A DNA stretch of 64,000 bases from Neoarius graeffei (lineage: Eukaryota; Chordata; Actinopteri; Siluriformes; Ariidae): positions 511,878 to 575,877 of the forward strand of contig NC_083582.1 of NCBI RefSeq assembly GCF_027579695.1, in the 5' to 3' direction. Both the position numbers and the translations under genes were made by a program. Under the pieces are notes generated by a model, which made no database searches, was not told where the DNA came from, and worked only from the letters and a program-made list of their open reading frames with translations. Every line of letters begins with the position of its first letter. The stretch's first letter is position 1. Positions 40,985 to 50,465 of this stretch are shown piece by piece.

Positions 40985-43900
40985 TTAACAAAAGGCTTGA
41001 CTAAACAGATATGTTTTCAGCCTAGACTTAAATGCTGAGACTGTGTCTGATTCCCGAACATTACTTGGAAGGCTGTTCCATAACAGTGGGGCTTTGTAAG
41101 AAAAGGCTCTGCCCCCTGATGTAGCCTTCACTATACGAGGTACCAGCAGATAGCCTGCACCTTTTGATCTAAGTAGGCGTGGCGGGTCATAGAGGAGCAG
41201 AAGTTCACTCAGGTACTGTGGTGCGAGACCATTTAGTGCTTTAAAGGTCAATAGTAGTATTTTATAATCAATACGAAATTTGATTGGGAGCCAATGCAGT
41301 GTGGATAAGACAGGCGTGATGTGGTCATATTTTCTAGTTCTAGTAAGGACTCTTGCTGCGGCATTTTGAACTAACTGGAGCTTGTTTATGCACTTATTGG
41401 AACATCCAGACAGTAAGGCATTACAATAATCCAACCTGGAGGTAACGAAAGCATGGACTAGTTTTTCTGCATCATGCAATGACATTAAATTTCTTATCTT
41501 TGCAATATTTCTGAGATGAAAGAAAGATATCCGGGTGATGTTATCAATGTGAGTTTCGAATGAAAGACTGGGGTCAATAATCACTCCGAGGTCTTTTACT
41601 GCTGCACGTGAAGAAACAGAAAGGCCATCCAGAGTTACTGTGTAATCAGAAAACTTACTTCTAGCTGTATGTGGTCCTAGCACAAGTACTTCAGTCTTGT
41701 CAGAGTTAAGCAGAAGGAAATTTATAAGCATCCAGTGTCTAATGTCCTTAACACATTCCTCAATTTTATTAAGCTGGTGTCTCTCATCAGGTTTTGCAGA
41801 AACATACAACTGTGTGTCATCAGCATCTCATTCTCATTATCTCTAGCCACTTTATCCTTCTACAGGGTCGCAGGCAAGCCGGAGCCTATCCCAGCTGACT
41901 ATGGGCGAAAGGCGGGGTACACCCTGGACAAGTCGCCAGGTCATCACAGGGCTGACACATAGACACAGACAACCATTCACACTCACATTCACACCTACGG
42001 TCAATTTAGAGTCACCAGTTAACCTAACCTGCATGTCTTTGGACTGTGGGGGAAACCGGAGCACCCGGAGGAAACCCACACGGACACGGGGAGAACATGC
42101 AAACTCCACACAGAAAGGCCCTCGCCAGCCCCGGGGCTTGAACCCAGGACCTTCTTGCTGTGAGGCGACAGCGCTAACCACTACACCACCGTGCCGCCTC
42201 TGTCATCAGCATAACAGTGGAAACTAATACAATGTTTACGAATAATATCGCCCAGAGGTAACATATATAGAGAAAAAAGCAGTGGACCCAAGACAGAACC
42301 TTGTGGAACACCGAACTTTACCTCGGTACGTCTAGAAATATCACCATTTATATCAACATACTGATAACGATCAGTTAGATAAGACCTGAGCCAGGAGAGG
42401 GCCATTCCCTTAACTCCCACAACATTTTCTAGTCTATCCAGAAGAATGGAATGATCAATGGTATCAAATGCTGCACTAAGGTCAAGCAACACAAGTAGCG
42501 AGACACAGCCCTGATCAGACGCCAACAGTAGGTCGTTTACTACTTTAACCAGTGCTGTCTCTGTGCTATGATGAGGTCTAAATCCTGACTGATACATTTC
42601 ATGGATGTTATTCCTATGTAAATATGAGCATAACTGCTGTGCCACAGCTTTTTCAAGGATCTTGGAGATAAAGGGGAGGTTTGATATTGGTCGATAATTG
42701 GACAGCTGACAGGGATCAAGGTCAGGTTTTTTAATCAGGGGTTTGATAACTGCTAGTTTAAAGGATTTGGGTACATAGCCAATCATAAGAGAAGAATTTA
42801 TTATTTTTAGAAGCGGTTCAATTACTCCAGGCATTATCTGTTTGAATAGATGTGTCGGTAAGGGATCTAGTACGCAAGTTGAGGCTTTTGATGTAGAGAT
42901 TAATGAAAGTAATTCAGTTTCTTTTAGGGGAGTAAAACATTCTAACTGATGATCTGATACAGTTATATTGTTAACTACAGGGTCACTTTCATTGTCTAAC
43001 CTTAAATTAGTAGTTTGAATTTTTTGTCGGATATTCTCAATTTTGTCATTAAAAAAATTAATGAAGTCATTGCTACTACATACTGCAGGTGTGCATGTGT
43101 TGATAGTGGACTTATTCCTGGTTAATTTTGCTACAGTATTAAATAGGAATCTAGGATTATTTTTGTTATCTTCTATTAGGGAGGAGAGATATGTTGATCT
43201 CGCAGCACTAAGAGCTTTTCTATACCTCAGGAAGCTCTCCTTCCACGCCAATTTGAACACTACCAATTTTGTTTGATGCCATTTACGTTCCAATTTTCGA
43301 GTGGTCTGTCTTAATGTGCGAGTGTCATCATTATACCAGGGTGCTAATTTTTTGTCTCTGACCATTTTCCTTTTTAGAGGAGCTACATTATCTAAAGTAT
43401 GGCGGAATGTTGACTCTAAGCATTCAGCTGCCTGATCGAGTTCTGCAGGGGCTGACAGTGACCCAATCAAAGTTGACAGCTCTTGGAGATCATTTATAAA
43501 GCTCTGTGCAGTAGTTGACGTGAAAGTACGTTTAATACAGTAGTGTGGTGAGGTGCATATATTATTACTCAGACATATTTTGAATGAGATGAGACAATGA
43601 TCTGAGATAACTTCAGACTGTGGAAGTATGACTATATTGTCTACGTTTAATCTGAATGTTAGTATTAGATCAAGGGTGTGACCACCATTATGGGTCGGTC
43701 CTATGACATTCTGCTTAATCCCGACTGAATCTAAGATGGACACAAACGCTGTTTTCAAAGGGTCTTCTGGGTTATCAAAGTGAATATTAAAATCTCCGAC
43801 AACTAAAGCTTTGTCTAAGGAAATAACCAAATCTGAGATAAAATCTGCAAATTCAGAAAGAAACTCAGAATATGGCCCCGGGGGCCTGTAAATAATAAGC

Positions 43901-44349
43901 AATGGAATTAACTGGGTAGACTTATTTTTCGAGGCTACCTACATTATATGAGTATGAAGAACTTCAAATGTATTAAATTTATAACCAGGTTTTTGTGTTA
44001 CACCTAGATAATCGTTATAAATAACCGCGACGCCTCCTCCTCTGCCAGTTAGACAAGGCTGGTGTATATAACTGTATCCAGGAGGACTCGCTTCATTTAA
44101 TGCTATATATTCATTTGGCTTAATCCATGTTTCTGTTAAACACAGTACATTAAACTCCTGATCAGTAATGAGTTCATTAACCATTAGCGCTTTAGATGTA
44201 AGAGATCTAATATTTAATAGCCCCACCTTTAGATCAAAGGTGCTGGCAGCAGCTGTACAGTCAGTCTGATCTAATTTTATATTGATTAGGTTACTGGAAC
44301 AAACTCTCTGAAAATTTCTACCTTTTTGTTGAGCTCGGGGAACAGACAC
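40985..44349 (-). pseudogene. L2-a ORF2: APE endonuclease and reverse transcriptase
   Basis: ATG at 44349. Endonuclease motifs are [37 protein letters not shown] and ISDHCLISF. The frame has one TAG at about 43939 (HTHIM*). The RT follows with [61 protein letters not shown] and CYADD. A SINE interrupts at the CYADD box. The C-terminal part (41809-40985) ends SRLKTYLFSQAFC. Apart from that stop and the SINE it is uninterrupted, so it decayed recently. Confidence 0.88.
41827..42200 (-). mobile_element. tRNA-headed SINE (copy 2)
   Basis: The TSD TGTCATCAGCAT (41815-41826, 42201-42212) defines the insertion. The head at the right end reads on the minus strand as GGCACGGTGGTGTAGTGG then TTAGCGC. 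It has a polymerase III B-box-like GGTTCAAGCCC (complement at 42134-42144). The tail is TAATGAGAATGAG. It is longer than copy 1 and inserted in L2-a. Confidence 0.88.
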
Positions 44350-44445
44350 AGTCTCGATGTAGTGGGCCCTGAGTGACGACTCTGTGCAGCTAGCAGACAG
44401 TCGGTTTAGCCTGTTCGTCTGCTCCCTGGCCTTGGCTCTGGATTG

Positions 44446-45063
44446 TCAGAAATTAACTAGGCCTGTTCTGAGACTATGACCTATGCTGCAGGAAATGAGA
44501 GCAGCACCTTCCCGAGTGGGATGGATACCGTCCCGCCCTAACAGGCCAGCAGTGCCCTCAAAATTAGCCCAATTATCTATAAAGCCCACACTGTTTTCAG
44601 AGCACCACCTGGACAGCCAGCAGTTCAGCGACCATAACCTGCTGTAAGCTACATCGCCACGCCGCATTGGGATGGGGCCAGAGCATACTACAGCATCGGA
44701 CATCGCCTTCGCTAATTTAAACACCTCTACAAAGTTACTCTTAGTAACCTCAGACTGACGAAGGCGTATATCATTAGCTCCTGCATGGATAACTATCTTT
44801 GAGAACCTGTGCTTGCCTAGGACCCTAAGATTACCTGCTATGTCCGGCGCCCTGGCTCCCGGTATACACCTGACTAAAGCTGCTGGTGCCCCTAAAGGCT
44901 GAGCTAATTTCATGTGCCGTATGATAGAGTCCCCTATAACCAGAGCTCTTTCAGGTTTCTCAGTGGGTGCATCACTAAGGAGAGCAAACCTGTTCGACAC
45001 GTGACGCGGAGAGGAGTGGTGCTCCCGTGGGCGAGCCTCAGCGGTAGCTTTGGCTCTACGCTT
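44446..45063 (-). pseudogene. L2-a ORF1, esterase part
   Basis: The open frame runs from the 5' truncation to 44446 and includes an SGNH/GDSL hydrolase-like domain: VIGDSIIRH (catalytic-Ser block), IHAGANDIR (Asn block) and DGIHPTREG (Asp/His block). Such esterase domains occur in ORF1 of CR1/L2-type LINEs, where they may aid membrane or RNP handling. The N-terminal zinc and coiled-coil part seen in L2-b is missing here. Confidence 0.8.
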
Positions 45064-45068
45064 ACGAT

Positions 45069-45402
45069 GTCTCTTTCAGGGAAGACCTTGCATTTTCCAA
45101 CATGACAATGCCAAACCACATACAGTACTGCATCAATTACAGCATCATGGCTGCATAGAAGAAGGGTCCGGGTACTGAACTGGCCAGCCTGCAGTCCAGA
45201 TCTTTCACCCATAGAAAACATTTGGTGCATCATAAAACGGAAGATATGACAAAAAAGACCTAAGACAGTTGAACAACTAGAATCCTACATTAGACAAGAA
45301 TGGGTTAACATTCCTGTCCCTAAACTTGAGCAACTTGTCTCCTCAGTCCCCAGACGTTTACAGACTGTTGTAAAGAGAAAAGGGGATGTCTCACAGTGGT
45401 AA
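45069..45402 (+). pseudogene. Tc1-2 transposase, C-terminal third
   Basis: It continues from 39837 with CLFQGRPCIFQHDNAKPH (second Asp) and, after a frameshift near 45160, LNWPACSPDLSPIEN (catalytic Glu). One internal stop (RKI*QKRPK) is present, and the natural end is GDVSQW with stop at 45400-45402. Confidence 0.85.
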
Positions 45403-45479
45403 ACATGGCCTTGTCCCAACTTTTTTGAGATGTGTTGTCATGAAATTTAAAATCACCTCATTTTTCTCTTTAAATGATA

Positions 45480-46330
45480 CATTAAATGATACATTATGGC
45501 TAATATTATCAATGCACTGAAAACCTCCAAGGCTAAAGATGTCTATGGGCTTGATACAAATTTTTTAAAATATATACAAAGAGTCTCTAGTTCACCCAAT
45601 AACTTACCTGATTAATCTTTCCTTTAAATGTTCTGTTGTCCCATCAGCTTGGAAGGTGGCCATGGTTACACCAATATTTAAATCAAGGGAAAGAACAGAA
45701 ATGGCCAATTATCGTCCTATCAGCATTGCTAAATTATTAATCGAATATCTAAATATAGGACATAATCCTTTGTACCCCATGCAGTTCGGTTTCTGTACTC
45801 ATCATTCTACAGATACCGTAAATTGCTTATTATTAGAGAAGATAAAATGCCTTTTGGATAACAACTCCTATGTAGATGCCATGTTTTTAGATTTAAAGAG
45901 GGCATTTAATACTGTTAACCACCAGGTTCTTTTATCTAAGTTAACTTATTTTAATTTTTCTGAGAAAGCTATTCAGTGGATGAATTCTTACTTGTCTTCC
46001 AGGAAGCAATGTGTGTATGTTGGTAATACCAAATCTTCCCTTATTGATTGCCTTGTAGGAGTCCCACAAGGCTCCATACTTGGTCCAATTCTATTCACAT
46101 TATATATAAATGATCTACCTGATGTCTGTCATAGTGTTAACATCCAGATGTATGCGGATGATGTAGTAATTTATACGCATGCTAAAAACATCCAACAAGT
46201 TACATCGACTTTAACATCTGTAATGACTCATATTCAGGATTGGCTAACTGAATCATGCCTATATCTGAACACCAAAAAAACAGTCTGCATGATGTTTTCT
46301 AAACAGACTACTAAGGCTACATCTACTTGA
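45480..46330 (+). pseudogene. LINE-R reverse transcriptase part
   Basis: RT motifs are IINALKTSKAKDVYGLD, MANYRPISI, MQFGFCTHHSTDTVN, AMFLDLKRAFNTVNH, GVPQGSILGPILFTLYINDL and MYADDVVIY. It ends at about KKTVCMMFSKQ, with the C-terminal domain and 3' tail absent. Frameshifts occur near 45590-45640. The gap between the endonuclease end (19024) and this start is larger than Tc1-2 alone explains, so LINE sequence was deleted. The family resembles Rex1/CR1-group LINEs. Confidence 0.75.
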
Positions 46331-47197
46331 CAACGGCAACGAGATTTTTTTTTACATATCGCGTCCACATGGGCAACGGATCAGTAAAATATCAGGTACA
46401 TATGGCAATGCAACGCTTGCTGAAAACGATGCAATACACATGCCACACCTCTACGTGCACTGTAAGACGGTCCCATCGGAGACACCAGAACAATAGAAGA
46501 AGTACGACACATGCGCCTTCTTCTACCCGGCGTCATAGACATATAAACATTGAGCTGGTGGCCCTTTGCTGGGACACGTCAGAGTGTCCGCCATATTGGA
46601 TGTGGCAAATCTTCCCTGTAAACCAATGCAAGTAAATGGACTGAACTTCATAAAGCCCCTTTCTACAATAATGTTTAACTCGAAGCCTTTTATTCACCCA
46701 TTAAGACACACACGTATATATTTGAGAAACAAACAGGCATCAAAACAACATATATAAATTTTAATGTTGTAGGTGCAATCAGTTAATTATTGAAATTAAG
46801 TGATCAATCTCATTAAATTTGAAGGTTAATAATTAAAATGAATCAATCCCATTGAATCGTTTACTTTGACTCATTTGAATTGAATCATACCATTGAATCA
46901 GTCTCATTTGAAGTGAATCATTCAGTGAATCATTTAGTGAATCATTCAGTGAATCATTTAGTGAATCATACCATTAATCCTGGATAAATTACCAAACAGC
47001 TAGATTATGATATATTTCCAAATTATTATTGATCACTTACTATATTACATAAATCTGCACCTTTTTGAATTCTTTGCGATTGGGGACTTCAGATATTGTT
47101 CACACCAACAAGATGAATACACACAGCTTCGATAATAAATTAATTTATTATACAAAGATAAAAATAATAAATCAATATATACAAGCAGTGAGGTGTG

Positions 47198-47205
<8 letters not shown>
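46331..47205. other. No gene recognised
   Basis: Non-coding, partly low-complexity sequence. A stretch around 46580-46615 (CCGCCATATTGGATGTGGCA) looks like dispersed repeat DNA, but I could not assign it. A short 12-bp tandem array is annotated separately. Confidence 0.5.
46914..46970. repeat. 12-bp tandem repeat TGAATCATTYAG
   Basis: Four full units alternate TGAATCATTCAG and TGAATCATTTAG, followed by a partial one. Related TGAATCA words precede it from about 46871. Confidence 0.85.

Positions 47206-47264
<59 letters not shown>
47206..47264. repeat. (GT)n microsatellite
   Basis: About 29 uninterrupted GT units, followed by TTTTAGGCCCC. Confidence 0.95.
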
Positions 47265-47267
<3 letters not shown>

Positions 47268-48284
47268 AGGCCCCTAGGCCTGAGCCAAGGTGTGTGTGTA
47301 TGAGGGAGCTATAAAATTTGGAATGTTCTTATCTGATGTTTTGGTATGTTGAGTGTGGAGGAGGGGCTTGACCATGTGTTTAGACAAAAGGCTAGTTCTG
47401 TAGGCCCAGATTAGCTTCGTGTTGCTAAGCTAAGACAAAAGGGAAACTATCTAAAGTGTATCAGGCCTGGTCAGGCCTGTTGAGCACGTGTTTCTAAGTA
47501 ACAAAAGGATTCCACACTCATAACATTACCAAACTCCTGAACTCTTAATAAGATCAAAATGTGTGTTAAGAGAATTATGTTAGTAAGAAGAATAAGAGAA
47601 AGAGAGACATGCACAGCCTATTAAAACAAATGAGATTAAACAAACAGAACAATTAAATTCGACATGCTGCGTGTCTAATAGTGTAATGAATAAACTTGGG
47701 TTTAAATTCACACTTTCAATAAAGCAACTTCCTAAAACTAGCTTAATTATCATGCCCAAATATATTTTACTCAATATCTTGCCTCTAGCAAAGTTCTGAG
47801 AAGATGTTCGCCGTTGCAGAGCTTTGCTGTTCATGAAGCATGTAGAAAGCGCGGAGAGCTTCCTGGTCCAGCGGATCACTTGGGTCGTTTCCGTGAAGGC
47901 AGAGGATTCTTGGTCCGAACTTCAGCGTTCGTGAGGAAAAGTCTCTGATCAGAATAATATGCACAGCGCTTTAATCAGGAGGAATCTGGTCGCTTCTAAT
48001 TATAAATTAAAACTGCGTTTGAGCGGCAGTCGTGACGCCACTTCTAATACGAATAAACCGGTTGTAACTCAGGTTGAGTTTAAAGATCGTGCTATTCTGG
48101 ACTTTTACCTTGGCCAGTGGTTAAGCACAGAACACGCTGGCTGGTGAATCTTGCAAGAAAGAAGTGTTTCGGGTTTGAGAGCATCTCTTTTGTGTGTCTA
48201 GATTCCTTGGAATCCGGACATGAGAGACCAAGAGCGGAGCTTCCGCCTGGACTTATGCGCGCATGGCGGACTGACGTAGATGAT
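47265..48284. other. No gene recognised
   Basis: AT-rich to 47800, then higher GC. No ORF in it resembles a known protein, and no terminal repeats were found. Confidence 0.45.
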
Positions 48285-48360
48285 CCCGCCCACGCGTGAC
48301 GTAGGTCACGCGGAAGAAGACTGGGAGTTGTAGTTCTTAGAGACAAAATGGCGGCATGAT
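48285..48360 (+). promoter_or_regulatory. CpG-promoter-like motif cluster
   Basis: Within 75 bases lie an inverted repeat CGCGTGAC-GTAG-GTCACGCG (48293-48312) with a CRE-like TGACGT, an ETS-like CGGAAG (48311-48316), the complement of a ZNF143-type ACTACAACTCCCAG (48321-48335), and a YY1-type AAAATGGCGGC (48345-48355). These motifs co-occur in vertebrate housekeeping promoters. No credible downstream coding exon was found, so it could be a promoter relic, an unannotated transcript start or part of an unknown repeat. Confidence 0.4.
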
Positions 48361-48523
48361 ACCTACAATGTGATGGTTATAAATAGTGTGAGAAATACCC
48401 GTCAATATTCCGTGGGAGGTGTGACCTAAATTTCCTCAACATGCAGCAGGCCTATACCAGAATCAAGCTATCGGAAACTTTTTTTTTTATTCCGCTGCTA
48501 CTATCGTAGGCTACTAACGATAT

Positions 48524-49500
48524 CTACACATCAAGGCATGTTTTGGAGCTCAGCAGGGATCGTGTAGAACATAGGCTTCTGAGTACATTTTTCACAAGCT
48601 TTAGCTTGGAGAAAGACCTCTCCACTGTTGCAGTGGACACTGGAATCGTGGCATATATTCTCATCATTTCCTCCAGTGCTGGGAAGATGTCATGTCCACT
48701 GTTGTCTCTTAGCATTCTTAAGATCCCCTTCAGTGTGAGAGTGTCTGGGAAAGAAGCATGGAAAACTCTGAGCTCTGTCTTCAGCTTCTCTTCTTCTCCT
48801 CCATAGAATTCACACAGTGTGTGAATAGTTTCAGTAGAGTCAGGACCCATGGCGTCTTTACCTACCCAGTTACTTGCCTTTGTGAAACTGTGGAGTGCAC
48901 TGAGTACTTTGAAGGACTGTGTCTTCCCATCTCCCTTAAATCTCCTATGTAGTTCCTGAAAAAGAACATCAAGGAATGGATAGTACATTTTCACTCTGTA
49001 GTACTCTTCCACTGATTTGAAAGAGTGGCTCTCTGTGACTGCAGTAGAACTGTGTGTATACTTTGCAGGAACCTTTCTCTGCCTTTTCTGTCCTGGGGGG
49101 ACTGTGGGGATGTTGATCCCAGAAGCCTCTGCCTTTTCTGTGGCACTCTTGAACAGTTTGGAAAACTGTTCTTCTGCTCTCAGATTGGATAAGGTATCCA
49201 TGACTCCCCCAACAACACCATATGCAGTGGACAGGTCAATATCCTGGTTCTGCAGTGCATCAGATGCAACTGCAGTGACATCAAAAACTGGTGTGGCTAT
49301 CGCAAGGCACAGTACAAACTCAAAGTCAATGGCATTAAGGTACATTCTTGCATCACCAGCAGCAGTATCTGGAGGCTTGTGGACTGTTAGATCAGTGAGG
49401 ACCTTCACCACAGAATCCATCACCTTGTTGAGGGCCTTTAGTGCCTTCTCCCTACATGCTCAGCGTGCGTCAGAGAGCTTCTGCAGTTGAATGACACGTT
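48524..49500 (-). pseudogene. hAT transposase C-terminal fragment
   Basis: The minus-strand ORF (48524-49423, extending to about 49500 after a stop) encodes part of the RNase H-like core insertion domain and the hAT C-terminal dimerisation segment (IPVSTATVERSFSKLKLVKN). The last residues after LRSLCSTR are close to the expected C-terminus. The N-terminal zinc finger and first catalytic residues are absent, and I found no terminal inverted repeats. An AAT/ATT microsatellite cuts its upstream side. Confidence 0.82.
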
Positions 49501-49573
49501 CTCCAGGGTGCAGGTCCTGTTGGCATTTTACAAATGTCGTGTGTCTTTTTGTTGAGACAGTGAAGAACTATCT

Positions 49574-49574
<1 letters not shown>

Positions 49575-49618
<44 letters not shown>

Positions 49619-49621
49619 TCA

Positions 49622-49660
<39 letters not shown>
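49575..49660. repeat. Back-to-back (TAA)n / (ATT)n microsatellite
   Basis: About 14 TAA units (49575-49616) are followed by TGTCAT and about 13 ATT units (49622-49660). The two arrays are mutually complementary, so the locus is a 40-bp-arm palindrome. Confidence 0.92.
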
Positions 49661-49661
<1 letters not shown>

Positions 49662-49915
49662 AGCATGCACAGTAGTAGCAGAGACAATAAACTTTAGATC
49701 TGTATCTCGGACTTGTAGCCTAAATCAGACCTGTAGTGAGGTAAATATGATCCGCCATGAACAAGGTGAATTTTATTTTGAAATTTAATACGGCATTTTA
49801 TTTTGTATTTTATACTCGATTTCCTGTACCATGCAAACTTCTCTGTGCTGCTCGATGCGCCGTACTCCAACGTCCAGCAAAAATAGAAACTGACACATAA
49901 CTAGTGTTGCCACCT

Positions 49916-49999
49916 GTCCCGGTTTTTCCTGATTGTCCCGGATTTTCATGGTCTGTCCCGGAAAAAAAAAAAAAAAATCCGGGACACTGAATGTCCCGG
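49916..49999. repeat. Sub-terminal TGTCCCGG repeats with A-loop hairpin
   Basis: TGTCCCGG occurs at the left end four times directly and once as its complement. TGTCCCGGA and TCCGGGACA flank a 14-17 base A run and form a hairpin. A diverged TGTCCAGG lies near the right end (52031). Such sub-terminal motifs often bind hAT transposases. Confidence 0.7.
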
Positions 50000-50112
50000 T
50001 GTTTTGTACATGATGGGCAAAATGTGTATTTCAACTTGCGAGCCAACTGAGAACCAGTTTGCTTTTCCATAGCTCGCCCGTGCTAAGCGCCACTAAGCGG
50101 AGCCACATCATC

Positions 50113-50180
50113 ACATCGCTGAATACGTCATTACATCGCTGTATACGTCACTTACGTCGCTGTATACGTCAGTTACGGCG
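50113..50180 (+). repeat. About 20-bp tandem repeat with CRE-like words
   Basis: Three units of the type ACATCGCTGTATACGTCACT are followed by a partial unit. Each contains TACGTCA. The array lies about 290 bases upstream of the small gene's ATG and may act as its promoter or enhancer. Confidence 0.75.
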
Positions 50181-50465
50181 CTACATTTACATAAACCTTG
50201 GCACGAATATCAAAGCAAAAACACGGAAGAAGCAGCAGTAACAATAATAATAATAATAATAATAATAATGGATGACTTCGCGTTTGTACAGCTGCTGCTT
50301 CTCGGCGCTTAAAAATGGCAATCTTTCGTGGTCTTGTTATTGTTGTTGGTCTTAACAACTCCGCCCCCCCGCTGATGTAAGCGGTTCTTTCCTCTGGCCC
50401 AGTAGAGAGTTGGTGCTAGCCTGGAACCGGCTTGGACTGATAAAAGAAACAGACTCTCTGTTGCA

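Larger units (their letters stand above)
39838..45063 (-). mobile_element. L2-a: L2-clade LINE, 5' truncated
   Basis: Inserted in the Tc1-2 transposase with a probable 5-bp TSD ACGAT (39833-39837, 45064-45068). The 3' end (left) has the conserved teleost L2 tail and a TTGATTTGATTTGAT repeat. Compared with L2-b it lacks the 5' UTR and the N-terminus of ORF1. A SINE splits ORF2. Confidence 0.88.
19027..45475 (+). mobile_element. Tc1-2: Tc1-like element split by nested insertions
   Basis: The left end is CAATCCCGATTCC after TA (19025-19026). Its own DNA is 19027-19317, 39079-39837 and 45069 to about 45475; everything else is inserted DNA (Gypsy-C and L2-a). The right terminal inverted repeat is missing: after a sub-terminal TTGTCCCAACTTTTTTGAG the sequence drifts into LINE-R. 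A deletion probably removed the right end together with the adjoining LINE sequence. Confidence 0.8.

Noticed and set aside
47065-47277. 70-codon frame ending in CVCVCV repeats
   Set aside because: Translation of the GT microsatellite.
48092-48346. 84-codon minus-strand frame abutting the promoter-like cluster
   Set aside because: It has no ATG at its start (TTG), no recognisable protein features and overlaps GC-rich non-coding DNA.
50173-50358. Leu-rich minus-strand frame
   Set aside because: Translation of an AAT-type microsatellite with no other support.
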